Counted from the stretch's first letter, positions 25,764 to 35,664 are shown. The stretch: 64,000 nt of DNA from CAVYGM01 sp963768025 (GCA_963768025.1 CAVYGM010000012.1:62001-126000); one strand, 5' to 3'. Program-made: numbers and translations. Notes: generated from the letters alone by a model not told the origin.

Positions 25764-26942
25764 CTTGTTAGAAAGTCATTTTCTCGGTTTTTAGAGCATC
25801 TATCTAAAAAACAGGTAACAGTCATTACCGGTATGAGGCGGGTGGGTAAGTCTACGGCCTTGGCTTATTTATTAGAGAATGTAGGACATTCCAATAAGCT
25901 ATACCTTGACTTTGAGCGAGTTGAGAATAGGGCTATCTTTAATCAATCCTCCTACAATGACATCGAACGAAGCCTGAGAACGCAGGGACTGGATTTCCAG
26001 AAGCCGGCTGTGCTGGCTTTGGATGAGATCCAACTGGTTCCCAATAGCGCGAGTGTGATCAAGAGCCTGTATGACACCTACGGCATTAAGTTTCTGGTGA
26101 CAGGATCGAGTTCGTTTTACCTGAAAAACCACTTTTCTGAAAGCCTGGCCGGGCGGAAGCAAATCTTTGAGATGTGGCCGCTCGATTTTGAAGAGTACCT
26201 GCAATTCAAAGGTATTGATACTCAGCGCCTACAAAGCGAGCGGATGCAGCCTTTTCTGTATACCTACTATGACCTTTGGAAAGGCCATTATGAGGAATAC
26301 ATTCGGTATGGCGGGTTTCCCGAGGTAGTACTGGCCGATTCGCCTGCCGCAAAGACGGAGTACCTCAAAGACGTATTGAACGCCTATATAGAGCTGGATA
26401 TCAAGCTACTTTCAGACTTTTCAGTGAGCGATAGCCTGTATAAACTGATATTGTTGCTGGCTAACCGGGTAGGAAGTCGGTTAGATTATTCCAAGCTTGG
26501 CAGCCTTACGGGCCTGAATCGCCACAAGGTGAAAGATTACCTGCATCTGTTGGAGTACACCTACTTTATACGAACGGTAAAACCCTATACAGGAGGTATT
26601 GATAAGGAAATCAGCAGACAGCCGAAGCTTTATTTTACTGATACTGGACTGCTGCAGGTATGTGGACAACTGAGTAGCGGTAGTATTTTTGAAAATGCCA
26701 TTGCCAATCAACTGGCTCAGCTCGGCCGGATCAATTACTTTGAGCAGAGTTCCGGGACTGAAATTGATTTTATTTTGGATCGGAAAACCGCTTATGAGGT
26801 AAAGGAAACCTGCACCCCACAGGATCGGAATAGTCTGGAAGGGCGTGCCGGGTTGGTAGGGCTATCCGAATATCAGTTGATTGGCCGTCGCCATCCCGAA
26901 AGTGGGTTCCGGGATTTTCTGTGGGGAGGAAGTATCTTTTAA
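25761..26942 (+). CDS. AAA ATPase with DUF4143 domain
   Basis: 393 aa. N-terminal AAA_14 ATPase: Walker A GMRRVGKST (about 22-30), Walker B VLALDEIQ (about 88-95), sensor-type VTGSSSFYLK and LAGRKQIFEMWPLDFEEYL. The C-terminal DUF4143 region has LLSDFSVSDSLYKLI, a winged helix and the PD-(D/E)XK-like end FEQSSGTEIDFIL then AYEVKET. Such ATPases occur in many copies, and their cellular role is unsettled (possibly toxin-like or mobile). The gene is more AT-rich than its neighbours and starts inside a 21-bp perfect inverted repeat. Confidence 0.9.
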   Translation: MLVRKSFSRFLEHLSKKQVTVITGMRRVGKSTALAYLLENVGHSNKLYLDFERVENRAIFNQSSYNDIERSLRTQGLDFQKPAVLALDEIQLVPNSASVIKSLYDTYGIKFLVTGSSSFYLKNHFSESLAGRKQIFEMWPLDFEEYLQFKGIDTQRLQSERMQPFLYTYYDLWKGHYEEYIRYGGFPEVVLADSPAAKTEYLKDVLNAYIELDIKLLSDFSVSDSLYKLILLLANRVGSRLDYSKLGSLTGLNRHKVKDYLHLLEYTYFIRTVKPYTGGIDKEISRQPKLYFTDTGLLQVCGQLSSGSIFENAIANQLAQLGRINYFEQSSGTEIDFILDRKTAYEVKETCTPQDRNSLEGRAGLVGLSEYQLIGRRHPESGFRDFLWGGSIF

Positions 26943-27058
26943 ATTTCGTTTATGTTTCAGGTGACCTCGTCCCTCCCAACGGCCATTCTTCCCAAAAGCA
27001 GAAAGTACATTGTAGCCGGATCGTATCTTCGTAGTATACACGAAGCACTACGCTGGCT

Positions 27059-27673
27059 ATGGAAACCCTCCTCATTTTCATATTTATTTTCGGGCTGTTT
27101 GCCTGGGGTATGTGGAAGCTGCTGCGCTTTACCCGTGATACGGTAGGGGAGAACTCGCCGCTGAAAGTGCGGCGGGTATATCAGATTTCCAGGCGCAGGT
27201 ACTTCTTAGGCTTTGACGGGATCAATGCTATTTTCTTATTACTAATGGGGGTAACCGTCACTTTTCAACTAGTGACTATCCCCTTTACTACCGACCTGAG
27301 CTATCCGGGTCTACTGTATTTTTTCATAGCTCTGCTACCAGTCGTACTTTTTGGTGGGAGCGCTTTGGTATTTGCTCTGTTGATAAACCATTGGCCTTAC
27401 GCTGATGGAGTAATTATTGCCACCCACCCTGCCGATCATTCGATTGAGATAACGATCCGCGGCCGAGCACTTACTGTGCGTGAGGGGGATATAGAAAGGA
27501 TTGAGTCTGTGTATAGTACTTCCAAAGCAGGCTATACCTATTCGACCTACTTCCTGGCTAATGGGGAGAGTTTCATTCTGTCAAGTAGGGTGCCTGGGCA
27601 GGGTGTGATCCGGGAGTACTTTCCCGAAACCCCTATTTCTGGGAGCTACTCACAATATGGTTTCATTCCATAG
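27059..27673 (+). CDS. Three-TM membrane protein, unknown function
   Basis: 204 aa. Helices at about 2-20, 54-74 and 85-107, followed by a C-terminal beta-rich, PH-like segment (DHSIEITIRGRALTVREGDIERIE to ESFILSSRVPGQG). I do not recognise a family. Start ATG 27059 gives a hydrophobic helix from residue 3. It is the third gene of the accessory block between ftsY and rimO and has no predicted partner. Confidence 0.7.
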   Translation: METLLIFIFIFGLFAWGMWKLLRFTRDTVGENSPLKVRRVYQISRRRYFLGFDGINAIFLLLMGVTVTFQLVTIPFTTDLSYPGLLYFFIALLPVVLFGGSALVFALLINHWPYADGVIIATHPADHSIEITIRGRALTVREGDIERIESVYSTSKAGYTYSTYFLANGESFILSSRVPGQGVIREYFPETPISGSYSQYGFIP

Positions 27674-27768
27674 TCATTCCTATTTGAATTTTTACGAACT
27701 TTGCACCCCGTTTCACCGTTCAGTATCAAATCTTTGCGGAGAAAAGGAATATAAATTAAAACTGAAAA

Positions 27769-27803
27769 GCCGGAAGCTTGCCGCCGACGGCCCGTTGCCT
27801 AGT
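27769..27803. repeat. Heptad-periodic repeat, copy 2, at the rimO start
   Basis: Five 7-mers, four of them beginning GCC (GCCGGAA, GCTTGCC, GCCGACG, GCCCGTT, GCCTAGT), running into the GTG start codon at 27802. Confidence 0.5.
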
Positions 27804-29113
27804 GAAAACCAAAGGAAATCGTAAAAGTAAAGTCAATATTGTCACGCTGGGGTGCTCCAAAAACCTGGTGGACTCGGAGGTGCTGTACACGCAGCTCAAA
27901 GGAAATGGCTACAACGTAGCCCACGAATCAAAAAAGGACGATGCCCAGATTGTGGTCATCAATACCTGTGGCTTTATTGATGGTGCCAAGGAAGAATCCA
28001 TCGATACCATTTTGCGCTATGTGGACGCCAAAGAAGCGGGCGTGGTAGACAAAGTGTACGTGACGGGCTGCCTGTCGCACCGCTACAAGGATGAGCTTTC
28101 GGTGGAAATACCGACGGTAGATGCCTGGTTTGGTACCAACGAGCTACCCCGCCTGCTCAAAACCCTCAAAGCCGACTACAAGCACGAGCTGGTAGGCGAG
28201 CGCCTGCTCACCACGCCGGCGCACTACGCCTACCTGAAAATCGCCGAAGGCTGCGACCGTCCGTGTAGCTTTTGTGCCATACCCCTCATGCGGGGCGGGC
28301 ACGTATCGCGGCCCATTGAAGAGCTGGTGACCGAGGCTAAGTCGCTGGCCCGGCGCGGTACCAAGGAACTGATCCTGATTGCCCAGGACCTGACCTACTA
28401 CGGCCTGGATATTTACAAGAAAACGCAACCTTTCCGACCTGATGGCCCGGCTGTCGGACGTAGAGGGTATTGACTGGATCAGGTTGCAGTACGCCTATCC
28501 GTCGGGCTTTCCGCTGGATGTACTTGATATGATGCGCGAGCGGTCCAACATCTGCAACTACCTCGACATGCCCCTGCAAACGGGCTCAACGGAGATCTTG
28601 AAAAGTATGCGCCGGGGCATTACCCGTGAAAAAACCGAGGCCCTCATCGAGACTATTCGGGAGAAGGTACCCGGCATAGCGCTGCGTACTACCCTCATCG
28701 TGGGCCATCCGGGCGAAACCGAGGCGCTTTTTGACGAAACCTACGACTTTGTGGAGAAGATGCGTTTCGACCGCCTGGGTGTGTTCCAGTATTCCCACGA
28801 AGAGAATACCCATTCGCATACGTTCGTGGACGACGTACCCGCCGACATCAAGCAGGAGCGCGCTGATGCCATTATGGAATTGCAACAGGGTATTTCGTGG
28901 GAAAATAATCAGGACAAGATCGGGCAGACGTATAAGGTACTCTTTGACCGCAAGGAAAGTGGCTACTTCATTGGCCGCACGGAGTCTGACTCCCCCGAGG
29001 TAGACAACGAGGTGCTCGTACCAGCTACGCAGTACGTGCGGCAGGGCGATTTTGCCAATGTAAAGATCAACACCGCCGAAGAATTTGACCTCTACGGCGA
29101 TGTGGTGGTCTAA
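27802..29113 (+). pseudogene. rimO: rimO, ribosomal protein S12 methylthiotransferase, frameshifted
   Basis: Two overlapping frames make one RimO: frame 1 to about 28423 and frame 2 from there to 29113. The N part has the UPF0004 cysteines (VTLGCSKN, INTCGF, VTGCLSHRY) and the radical SAM cluster CDRPCSFC; the C part has the barrel end and TRAM domain. The AAAA run at 28420-28423 has one base more than the frame needs (with three As the protein reads DIYKKRNLSDLMARL). RimO methylthiolates Asp of ribosomal protein S12. The second half also reads MPLQTGST where family members have His after the Gln. GTG at 27802 is chosen as start, as the frame upstream is heptad repeat. Decayed gene or sequencing error. 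Confidence 0.88.
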
Positions 29114-29265
29114 AAGAAGTTGGTAGTTTGCCGGTGGTGCCTAATTTTGCAATTCCATTTAGCACAGCTATGAGTGGAAAGGACAACTGCCATTTTGGGC
29201 AAAGCCAATTAATCAATCATTCATAAAAATTCAAAGCATACTGTCCGTTGTCAAAGCAAAATAAA

Positions 29266-29300
29266 GCCGATAACCGACAGCCAATTGCCGAAAGCCACTT
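29266..29300. repeat. Heptad-periodic repeat, copy 3, abutting the DUF4293 start
   Basis: Five 7-mers in phase (GCCGATA, ACCGACA, GCCAATT, GCCGAAA, GCCACTT) ending on the base before ATG 29301. Confidence 0.55.
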
Positions 29301-29778
29301 ATGTTACAACGATTTCAAACCCTGTTTTTAGCCATCGTAGCCATTGCGATGGGCGTGTTTATTGCCCTACCCTTGTGGGAGAAAGTTGCGGCCGACGGCG
29401 TTCAGCAAGCTCTCCATGACGGCTTTGTATCTTACCAATAAAATCAACGCGACGCAGTCCGAAGTACAGCCGGTGTTTTATCTGGCGGGTATGGCTGCCC
29501 TGGTAGCGGGGATAGCGCTTTTTGCCATTTTCAAATTTCGCAATCGCCTGCTGCAATCGGCCCTGTGCGCGGTCAACTCCATCCTGATGACCGTCATACT
29601 GGCTACGGTAGTGTACCAAACCTTCTACAAAGCAGCCAAAATGTTCGAACCCGAACAAACGGGCGACTACCTCATTGGGTTCTATGGCTTGATCGTGGGT
29701 ATGCTGGCCAATGTACTGGCCAATCGCTTTATCCGCCGCGATGAGCGCACGGTGAAGGAGTCGAACCGGATGCGGTAA
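29301..29778 (+). pseudogene. DUF4293 membrane protein, frameshifted
   Basis: The ATG at 29301 opens MLQRFQTLFLAIVAIAMGVF, the typical DUF4293 start, but this frame stops at 29441 after 46 codons. The rest of the protein (MTALYLTNKINATQSEVQP then three more transmembrane helices and a basic tail) continues in the next frame to 29778. One base appears inserted, or two lost, at about 29395-29418. The intact family is a four-TM protein of unknown function. The gene lies 187 bp after rimO, which is also frameshifted. Confidence 0.8.
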
Positions 29779-29786
29779 AAGGTAAT

Positions 29787-30764
29787 TTACAGAAGCCCTT
29801 CTTTCAGCAGATCGTGTAAGTGTACAAACCCTCTCAGTTGTCCTTCATCCACTACTACAAGCTGGGTAATGCTGCGCGCCTGCATAAGCTGCAGAGCATT
29901 TACGGCGTACTCGTCAGGACCTATACCAATGGGCGAGGGAGTCATGATGTCACGGGCGGTTAGGTGCAGCAGTTCGGTTTCGTGGTGTTCATTGAGCATC
30001 CGACGTAGGTCGCCATCCGTTACGATGCCGGCCAGGGTACCAGTGGTCCGATGGAGTACCGCGGTAGCGCCCAGTCGTTTGGACGTAATCTCCAGAATTA
30101 CCTCTTTCAGGTTGGCGTTTTCGGACACAGCGGGCAGGGCGTTGTGGGGATAAATGTCGCTCACGCGCAGATAAAGCTTTTTACCCAGGGCTCCCCCCGG
30201 ATGGTTCCGGGCAAAATCCTGCCGGGTAAACCCCCGGGCTTCCAGCAAACAAATGGCCAGAGCGTCCCCCAGCGCCAGGCATACCGTTGTGCTGGTAGTA
30301 GGAGCCAGATTGAGCGGGTCGGCTTCCAGAGGTGCGTAGGCATGCAGGACAAAGTGGGCGTTCCGCCCCAGATAGGAATCTTTGTTGCTTACCATGGCAA
30401 TGAGCGTTACGCCGGCATGCTTAAGGAGCGGAACAAGTACCTTTACCTCGGGGGTATCGCCGCTTTTGGAAATGGCCAGTACCACATCGTTGGCCTGAAT
30501 CATTCCCAAATCGCCATGGATAGCGTCGGCGGCGTGCATAAAAAGAGCAGGGGTACCAGTAGAATTGAGGGTGGCTACAATTTTCTGACCTATCAGAGCA
30601 CTTTTGCCAATCCCGGTAATCACCACTCGTCCACCGGTTCGAAGGATGGTTTCCACACATTTTTCAAACGATTCGTCAATTCGTTCTATGAGATTTTGTA
30701 TAGCTTCGGCCTCTTGCGCCAATACATCTTTTGCTATAGACTGAATATTTTTTACTAATTTCAA
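29787..30764 (-). CDS. kdsD: Arabinose-5-phosphate isomerase (KpsF/GutQ family)
   Basis: 325 aa. SIS domain (about 40-175: GRVVITGIGKSALIGQKIV, STGTPALFMHAADAIHGDLG, LAISKSGDTPE) and two CBS repeats (about 205-325). It converts ribulose 5-phosphate to arabinose 5-phosphate, the precursor of KDO in lipid A cores. The length and domain order match KdsD. It is divergent from recQ with a 91-bp gap and its 3' end lies 8 bp from the DUF4293 gene end. Confidence 0.93.
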   Translation of the reverse strand: MKLVKNIQSIAKDVLAQEAEAIQNLIERIDESFEKCVETILRTGGRVVITGIGKSALIGQKIVATLNSTGTPALFMHAADAIHGDLGMIQANDVVLAISKSGDTPEVKVLVPLLKHAGVTLIAMVSNKDSYLGRNAHFVLHAYAPLEADPLNLAPTTSTTVCLALGDALAICLLEARGFTRQDFARNHPGGALGKKLYLRVSDIYPHNALPAVSENANLKEVILEITSKRLGATAVLHRTTGTLAGIVTDGDLRRMLNEHHETELLHLTARDIMTPSPIGIGPDEYAVNALQLMQARSITQLVVVDEGQLRGFVHLHDLLKEGLL

Positions 30765-30855
30765 GTTTGGATTACCGTTTTTGAATTAACTATTTTTAAA
30801 TTGAATTCGCAGTCAAAGATAAAGAACTTCGCAATAACCCATTTGTTGAGAAAAG

Positions 30856-33069
30856 ATGATACAGCAGATTGATCAAGACGGAATCAATAACCTAAAAGAT
30901 AAATTGAAGGAAATCTTCGGGTATAGCCAGTTCAGAGGCGAACAGGAGGTCATTATTCAAAATATCCTGAATAGGAAGAATACCTTCGTTATTATGCCCA
31001 CCGGGGCCGGCAAATCTCTTTGCTATCAGCTTCCGGCGCTCGTAACGGATGGCATGGCGATTGTGATATCTCCGCTGATCGCCTTGATGAAAAACCAGGT
31101 GGATCAAATGAACGCGTTCGGGATCAACGCGCAGTTTCTGAACTCTACCCTCACGAAGGCCGAAATAAACCGCGTAAAACGCGATGCCCTGGATGGATCC
31201 CTCAAGCTTCTGTACATTGCGCCCGAATCCTTGACCAAGGAAGAGAACCTGGATTTCTTACAAAAAACCAATCTCTCCTTCGTCGCTATCGACGAAGCCC
31301 ACTGTATTTCCGAATGGGGACATGACTTCCGGCCTGAGTACCGCCGGATTCATGGCATTATTGACAATATCGGCGATCTGCCGATTATTGCTCTGACGGC
31401 GACCGCCACCCCCAAGGTGCAGCAGGATATTCGTAAAAACCTGCAGATGGAAGAGGCCGAAACTTTCAAATCCTCCTTTAACCGCAAAAACCTATACTAC
31501 GAAATCCGGTCGAAAAAAGATGCTAAAAAGCAACTGATCCGGTATGTCCGGAATAACAAGGGAAAATCGGGGATCGTATATTGCCTGAGCCGCAAAACGG
31601 TGGAGGAAATAGCCCAACTGCTCAGTGTGAACGACATAAAGGCACTTCCTTACCACGCGGGCCTGGACTCCAACACCCGCATGGCCAATCAGGATGCGTT
31701 CCTGAACGAGGAGGCGGATGTGATCGTAGCTACCATTGCTTTCGGGATGGGAATCGACAAGCCCGATGTTCGGTTTGTGATCCACTATGATGTACCGAAG
31801 TCGCTGGAAGGATACTATCAGGAAACCGGTCGGGCCGGACGCGATGGGCTGGAAGGAAACTGCCTGATGTTCTACAGCTACGAGGATATTCAGAAACTCG
31901 AAAAATTCAATAAGGACAAATCCGTAACGGAGCGGGACAATGCCCGGCACCTGCTGAACGAAATGGTGGCTTACGCCAACCTGGGCGTGTGTCGCCGCCG
32001 GCAGCTACTGAGTTATTTTGGTGAGTACCTCGACGAAGACTGCGGGTTCTGCGACAACTGCATCAAGCATACCGAAAAAATAAAAGTTCAGGACGAGGTA
32101 GTGATGGCCCTGCGCTCCGTGATGCTGACGGATGAGCGCTTCGACGGGGACCATATTGCGGATCTGCTCACGGCTACCGAAAATCAGTACGTGCGTAGCT
32201 ACGAACACGACAAGCTTGAGGAATACGGCAAAGGACTGGAATACAACGAATCCCGCGATTTCTGGATTTCCACGCTTCGGCAACTGGTCATTCTGAATTA
32301 TCTGGAAAAGGACATAGAGAACTACGGCGTGCTTAAGTTGGGTGAGAAGGGAAGAAACTACATCAACGACCCCTATCCCGTCACCATCTACAAAGACCAC
32401 AATTATGAAGAAGAGGATGATAAAATAGAAGACGACGATTCCTCCGGAGCGAATGGAGCGGGGAATGCTCATGCCTACGACGAAGCGCTGCTCGGAATGC
32501 TGAAAGCCCTGCGCAAAAAAGTTGCTAAGGAAAAGAACCTTCCCCCCTACGTGATTTTTCAGGACCCTTCTCTGGAAGAGATGGCCACCACCTACCCTAC
32601 CACTCAGCAGGAAATGGCCCAGATCAACGGTGTGGGGATGGGCAAGGTACAAAAATTCGGTCGGCAGTTCCTGGACATGATCAATCGGTATGTTGAGGAG
32701 AACGATATCGAAACCGCCAAAGACGTGGTGATTAAGTCGATGGTGAATAAATCGAAAATAAAGATTTATATCATTCAGCAGGTAGACCGGAAAGTGGATC
32801 TGGAAGAAATAGCGGAGATCAAAGGTCTGGTTATGGAGGATCTGATCGAAGAAATAGAGCATATATGCTATTCGGGAACCAAGCTAAATCTGGATTACTA
32901 TATCAATCAGATTATGGATCGGGATCGTCAGCAGGATATATTCGATTACTTTTTGACCGCCGAAACGGATAATATCGCCGTAGCGCTCGAAGAATTCGCT
33001 CACGATGACGTGAGCGAGGAAGAGTTGCGGCTTATGCGTATAAAGTTTCTTTCAGAATTGGCTAACTAA
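30856..33069 (+). CDS. recQ: ATP-dependent DNA helicase RecQ
   Basis: 737 aa. Superfamily 2 helicase core (about 15-340) with Walker A PTGAGKS, DEAH box DEAHCISEWGHDFRPEY and motif VI QETGRAGRDG. A zinc-binding RQC region follows (CRRRQLL, CGFCDNC at about 393-412), then an HRDC domain (about 540-620, ALRKKVAKEKNLPPYVIFQD) and about 110 further residues seen in Bacteroidota RecQ. A 3'-5' helicase acting in recombination and fork repair. A weak hairpin (33088-33116) follows the gene. Confidence 0.95.
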   Translation: MIQQIDQDGINNLKDKLKEIFGYSQFRGEQEVIIQNILNRKNTFVIMPTGAGKSLCYQLPALVTDGMAIVISPLIALMKNQVDQMNAFGINAQFLNSTLTKAEINRVKRDALDGSLKLLYIAPESLTKEENLDFLQKTNLSFVAIDEAHCISEWGHDFRPEYRRIHGIIDNIGDLPIIALTATATPKVQQDIRKNLQMEEAETFKSSFNRKNLYYEIRSKKDAKKQLIRYVRNNKGKSGIVYCLSRKTVEEIAQLLSVNDIKALPYHAGLDSNTRMANQDAFLNEEADVIVATIAFGMGIDKPDVRFVIHYDVPKSLEGYYQETGRAGRDGLEGNCLMFYSYEDIQKLEKFNKDKSVTERDNARHLLNEMVAYANLGVCRRRQLLSYFGEYLDEDCGFCDNCIKHTEKIKVQDEVVMALRSVMLTDERFDGDHIADLLTATENQYVRSYEHDKLEEYGKGLEYNESRDFWISTLRQLVILNYLEKDIENYGVLKLGEKGRNYINDPYPVTIYKDHNYEEEDDKIEDDDSSGANGAGNAHAYDEALLGMLKALRKKVAKEKNLPPYVIFQDPSLEEMATTYPTTQQEMAQINGVGMGKVQKFGRQFLDMINRYVEENDIETAKDVVIKSMVNKSKIKIYIIQQVDRKVDLEEIAEIKGLVMEDLIEEIEHICYSGTKLNLDYYINQIMDRDRQQDIFDYFLTAETDNIAVALEEFAHDDVSEEELRLMRIKFLSELAN

Positions 33070-33132
33070 TCATCACATCCATACACAAATCAGGCTGCTG
33101 AAAAGCAAGCCTGATTACGTTTAAAAGACTAT

Positions 33133-34422
33133 ATGAATATACTTATATTGGGTTCAGGGGGACGTGAGCACGCATTTGCCTGGAAAATTGCGCAGAGTCC
33201 CTTGTGTGATGATTTGTTTGTTGCACCTGGCAATGCGGGCACTGCTGCCATTGCCACCAACATCGACATATCGTACAATGACTTTGAAGCTGTGGCCACC
33301 CTGATCGCCGAAAAAAGGATAGAACTAGTCATTGTAGGCCCCGAAGAACCCCTGGTGAGAGGGATTGTAGATTACCTCCAGGCCCGTCCGGAGCTAAAAT
33401 ACGTCCGGATCATCGGTCCCGACCAAAAAGGGGCTCAGCTGGAAGGCAGCAAGGATTTCTCCAAAAACTTCATGCATACGTACGGCATCCCCACGGCGGG
33501 GTACCGTACCTTCACAGCAGCCAATGTGCAGGAAGGGGTAGCTTACCTGGAAACCCACCCCATGCCGGTGGTACTTAAAGCGGACGGCCTGGCAGCCGGA
33601 AAGGGGGTCATCATCGCCGAAACCGCGGCGGAAGCGCAGCAAAGCCTTAAGGAAATGCTGCTGGATGGCAAATTTGGCGATGCCGGCAACAAAGTGGTAG
33701 TCGAACAATTCTTGAAGGGGATCGAACTCTCCGTGTTTGTGCTTACCGATGGTGAGCACTACAAAATTCTCCCCGAAGCCAAAGACTACAAGCGCATCGG
33801 TGAGAATGATACCGGGCTCAATACCGGGGGGATGGGGGCGGTATCGCCCGTAATATTTGCGGACAGTTATTTTTTGAAAAAAGTAGAAGAGAAAGTAGTA
33901 AAGCCTACCCTCGAAGGGCTTAAAAGCGAGGGGATAAAGTACGTAGGGTTTATTTTTATTGGACTAATGAACGTCAAGAGCGAGCCCTACGTGATCGAAT
34001 ACAACGTACGAATGGGCGATCCGGAAACCGAAGTGGTTCTGCCACGCATTCAATCGGATCTGGTTACGCTGCTAACGGCCACGGCCAAAGGTACCTTACA
34101 GGATGTTCCGTTGAGCATTTCGCCGCAGGTGGCCGTTACAACGGTGGTAGTTTCGGGGGGATATCCCGGCAGCTACGAAAATGGCAAGGTTATTGCCGAT
34201 ACGAATAAGACAGAGGATGTGGTGGTGTTTCATGCCGGTACCACATTCAACGGAAATACAGAGGTCGTTACCAACGGTGGAAGAGTATTGGTCCTGACGG
34301 GTATCGCAAACTCTTTGGAAAATGCCGTTCATAAATCACAACGAGCGGCCCAAACGGTGCAATTTGAAGGAAAATATTATCGCCATGACATCGGCCTCGA
34401 TTTACTTCGCTATAAAGATTGA
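33133..34422 (+). CDS. purD: Phosphoribosylamine-glycine ligase (GAR synthetase)
   Basis: 429 aa, normal length. N domain MNILILGSGGREHAFAWKI; PEEPLVRGIVD; ATP-grasp region with KADGLAAGKGV, NTGGMGAVSP and the metal-site segment EYNVRMGDPETE. It joins glycine to phosphoribosylamine with ATP in purine synthesis. It precedes ricT by 11 bp, so the two are likely co-transcribed. Confidence 0.97.
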   Translation: MNILILGSGGREHAFAWKIAQSPLCDDLFVAPGNAGTAAIATNIDISYNDFEAVATLIAEKRIELVIVGPEEPLVRGIVDYLQARPELKYVRIIGPDQKGAQLEGSKDFSKNFMHTYGIPTAGYRTFTAANVQEGVAYLETHPMPVVLKADGLAAGKGVIIAETAAEAQQSLKEMLLDGKFGDAGNKVVVEQFLKGIELSVFVLTDGEHYKILPEAKDYKRIGENDTGLNTGGMGAVSPVIFADSYFLKKVEEKVVKPTLEGLKSEGIKYVGFIFIGLMNVKSEPYVIEYNVRMGDPETEVVLPRIQSDLVTLLTATAKGTLQDVPLSISPQVAVTTVVVSGGYPGSYENGKVIADTNKTEDVVVFHAGTTFNGNTEVVTNGGRVLVLTGIANSLENAVHKSQRAAQTVQFEGKYYRHDIGLDLLRYKD

Positions 34423-34433
34423 GGATTTAGAAA

Positions 34434-35618
34434 ATGGGATGTGTATCATGTTCATCGGGTGGCTGTGGCACTAATAGCACAGTAGCCGGATGTAAAAGTA
34501 ATGGCAGCTGCGGAACCGGCGGCTGTAATAAAATGAATGTGTTTGACTGGCTGAGTAATATGGAAATACCCGTGGCTCAGCGGTTTGATGTAATTGAGGT
34601 GAAGTTCAAAGGCGGGCGTAAGGAATATTTTCGGAATGTTAATCAACTGAATCTTACCACCGGCGATTTCGTAGTGTGCGAAATGCAATCGGGCCACCAT
34701 ATCGGGATGATCTCCCTACAGGGAGAGCTGGTCAGGCTGCAAATGAAACGCAAGAACGTTCTCCTTAACGACGACGTGAAAGTAGTATACCGGATAGCCA
34801 CCGACAAAGATCTCGACAAGCATACCCAAGCCATTGCGCGCGACTTGCCCGTAATGTACCGCACCCGGGAAATCATCCGCGAACTGAAGCTGAATATGAA
34901 GCTTTCGGATGTGGAGTTTCAGTCCGACAATTCCAAGGCTACGTTTTATTACTCGTCCGACGAGCGCGTAGACTTCCGGGAGTTGATCAAGTTGCTGGCG
35001 TCTGAGTTTAGGATTCGGGTTGAAATGCGGCAGATCAGTCTGCGGCAGGAAGCAAGCAGGCTGGGTGGCCTGGGTTCGTGTGGCCGGGAGCTGTGCTGCT
35101 CTACCTGGCTTACGGATTTCAAGAGCATATCCACCTCGGCGGCCCGGTACCAGAATCTATCGCTCAACCCGGCCAAACTTTCCGGGCAGTGTGGTAGGCT
35201 CAAATGCTGCCTCAACTACGAGTTAGAAACCTACATGGATGCCCTCCGGGACATTCCATCGGTAGAGGCTCCGCTCAAAACCAAGAAAGGAATTGCCTTT
35301 TTACAGAAAACGGACATCTTCAAAAAGATCATGTATTTTGGTTTTGAGAAGGACAACAACTGGTATCCGGTAGCCATTGACAAGGTGGTGGAGATAGTGG
35401 AGATGAACAAAAAAGGCATATTGCCCGAGTCACTGGAAATTCTGATGCCAGAGGTAGTGCTGGCGCAAGAGCGCAAAGAGGCCGGTTCGCTCAATACAGA
35501 CCTCGAAAGCCTCGACCGGAAGTACAGCGGCGAACAGCCCAAAAAGAAGAAAAAGAAGAGCCGCAACAATAAAAACAAAAATCGAAACCGGCCCCCGAAA
35601 GCCGGAAATACTCAGTAG
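34434..35618 (+). CDS. ricT: PSP1-domain protein RicT
   Basis: 394 aa. Cys/Gly-rich N-terminus (MGCVSCSSGGCGTNSTVAGC), a PSP1 core with EMRQISLRQEASRLGGLG and paired cysteines (GSCGRELCC, GQCGRLKCCLNYE), and a lysine/asparagine-rich basic tail. In Bacillus, RicT (YaaT) forms an Fe-S-containing complex with RicA and RicF that affects RNA processing; the Bacteroidota role is not established. Starts 11 bp after purD. A strong terminator follows at 35626-35652. Confidence 0.88.
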   Translation: MGCVSCSSGGCGTNSTVAGCKSNGSCGTGGCNKMNVFDWLSNMEIPVAQRFDVIEVKFKGGRKEYFRNVNQLNLTTGDFVVCEMQSGHHIGMISLQGELVRLQMKRKNVLLNDDVKVVYRIATDKDLDKHTQAIARDLPVMYRTREIIRELKLNMKLSDVEFQSDNSKATFYYSSDERVDFRELIKLLASEFRIRVEMRQISLRQEASRLGGLGSCGRELCCSTWLTDFKSISTSAARYQNLSLNPAKLSGQCGRLKCCLNYELETYMDALRDIPSVEAPLKTKKGIAFLQKTDIFKKIMYFGFEKDNNWYPVAIDKVVEIVEMNKKGILPESLEILMPEVVLAQERKEAGSLNTDLESLDRKYSGEQPKKKKKKSRNNKNKNRNRPPKAGNTQ

Positions 35619-35625
35619 TCACGTG

Positions 35626-35652
35626 AAGGCTGCCCCACCGGGCAGCCTTTTT
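35626..35652 (+). terminator. Terminator of purD-ricT
   Basis: 10-bp stem AAGGCTGCCC / GGGCAGCCTT with a T run. It lies before the chosen anmK ATG and shows that the longer upstream anmK frame is not coding. Confidence 0.88.
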
Positions 35653-35664
35653 AAGGATGCTTTG

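Noticed and set aside
27683..27703. A third copy of the shared promoter module before rimO (contains CGAACTTTG)
   Set aside because: Only the -7 box matches; neither the dyad nor the AATGTAGGT/GCCGC block is present, so this is an ordinary promoter variant at best.
29127..29149. TTTG and TAATTTTG before the DUF4293 gene as a promoter
   Set aside because: The two boxes are only 11 bp apart, not the 19-21 bp needed, and no other -33 box fits.
32005..32862. 285-codon open frame antisense to recQ
   Set aside because: Covers the conserved RQC and HRDC coding region; antisense shadow only.
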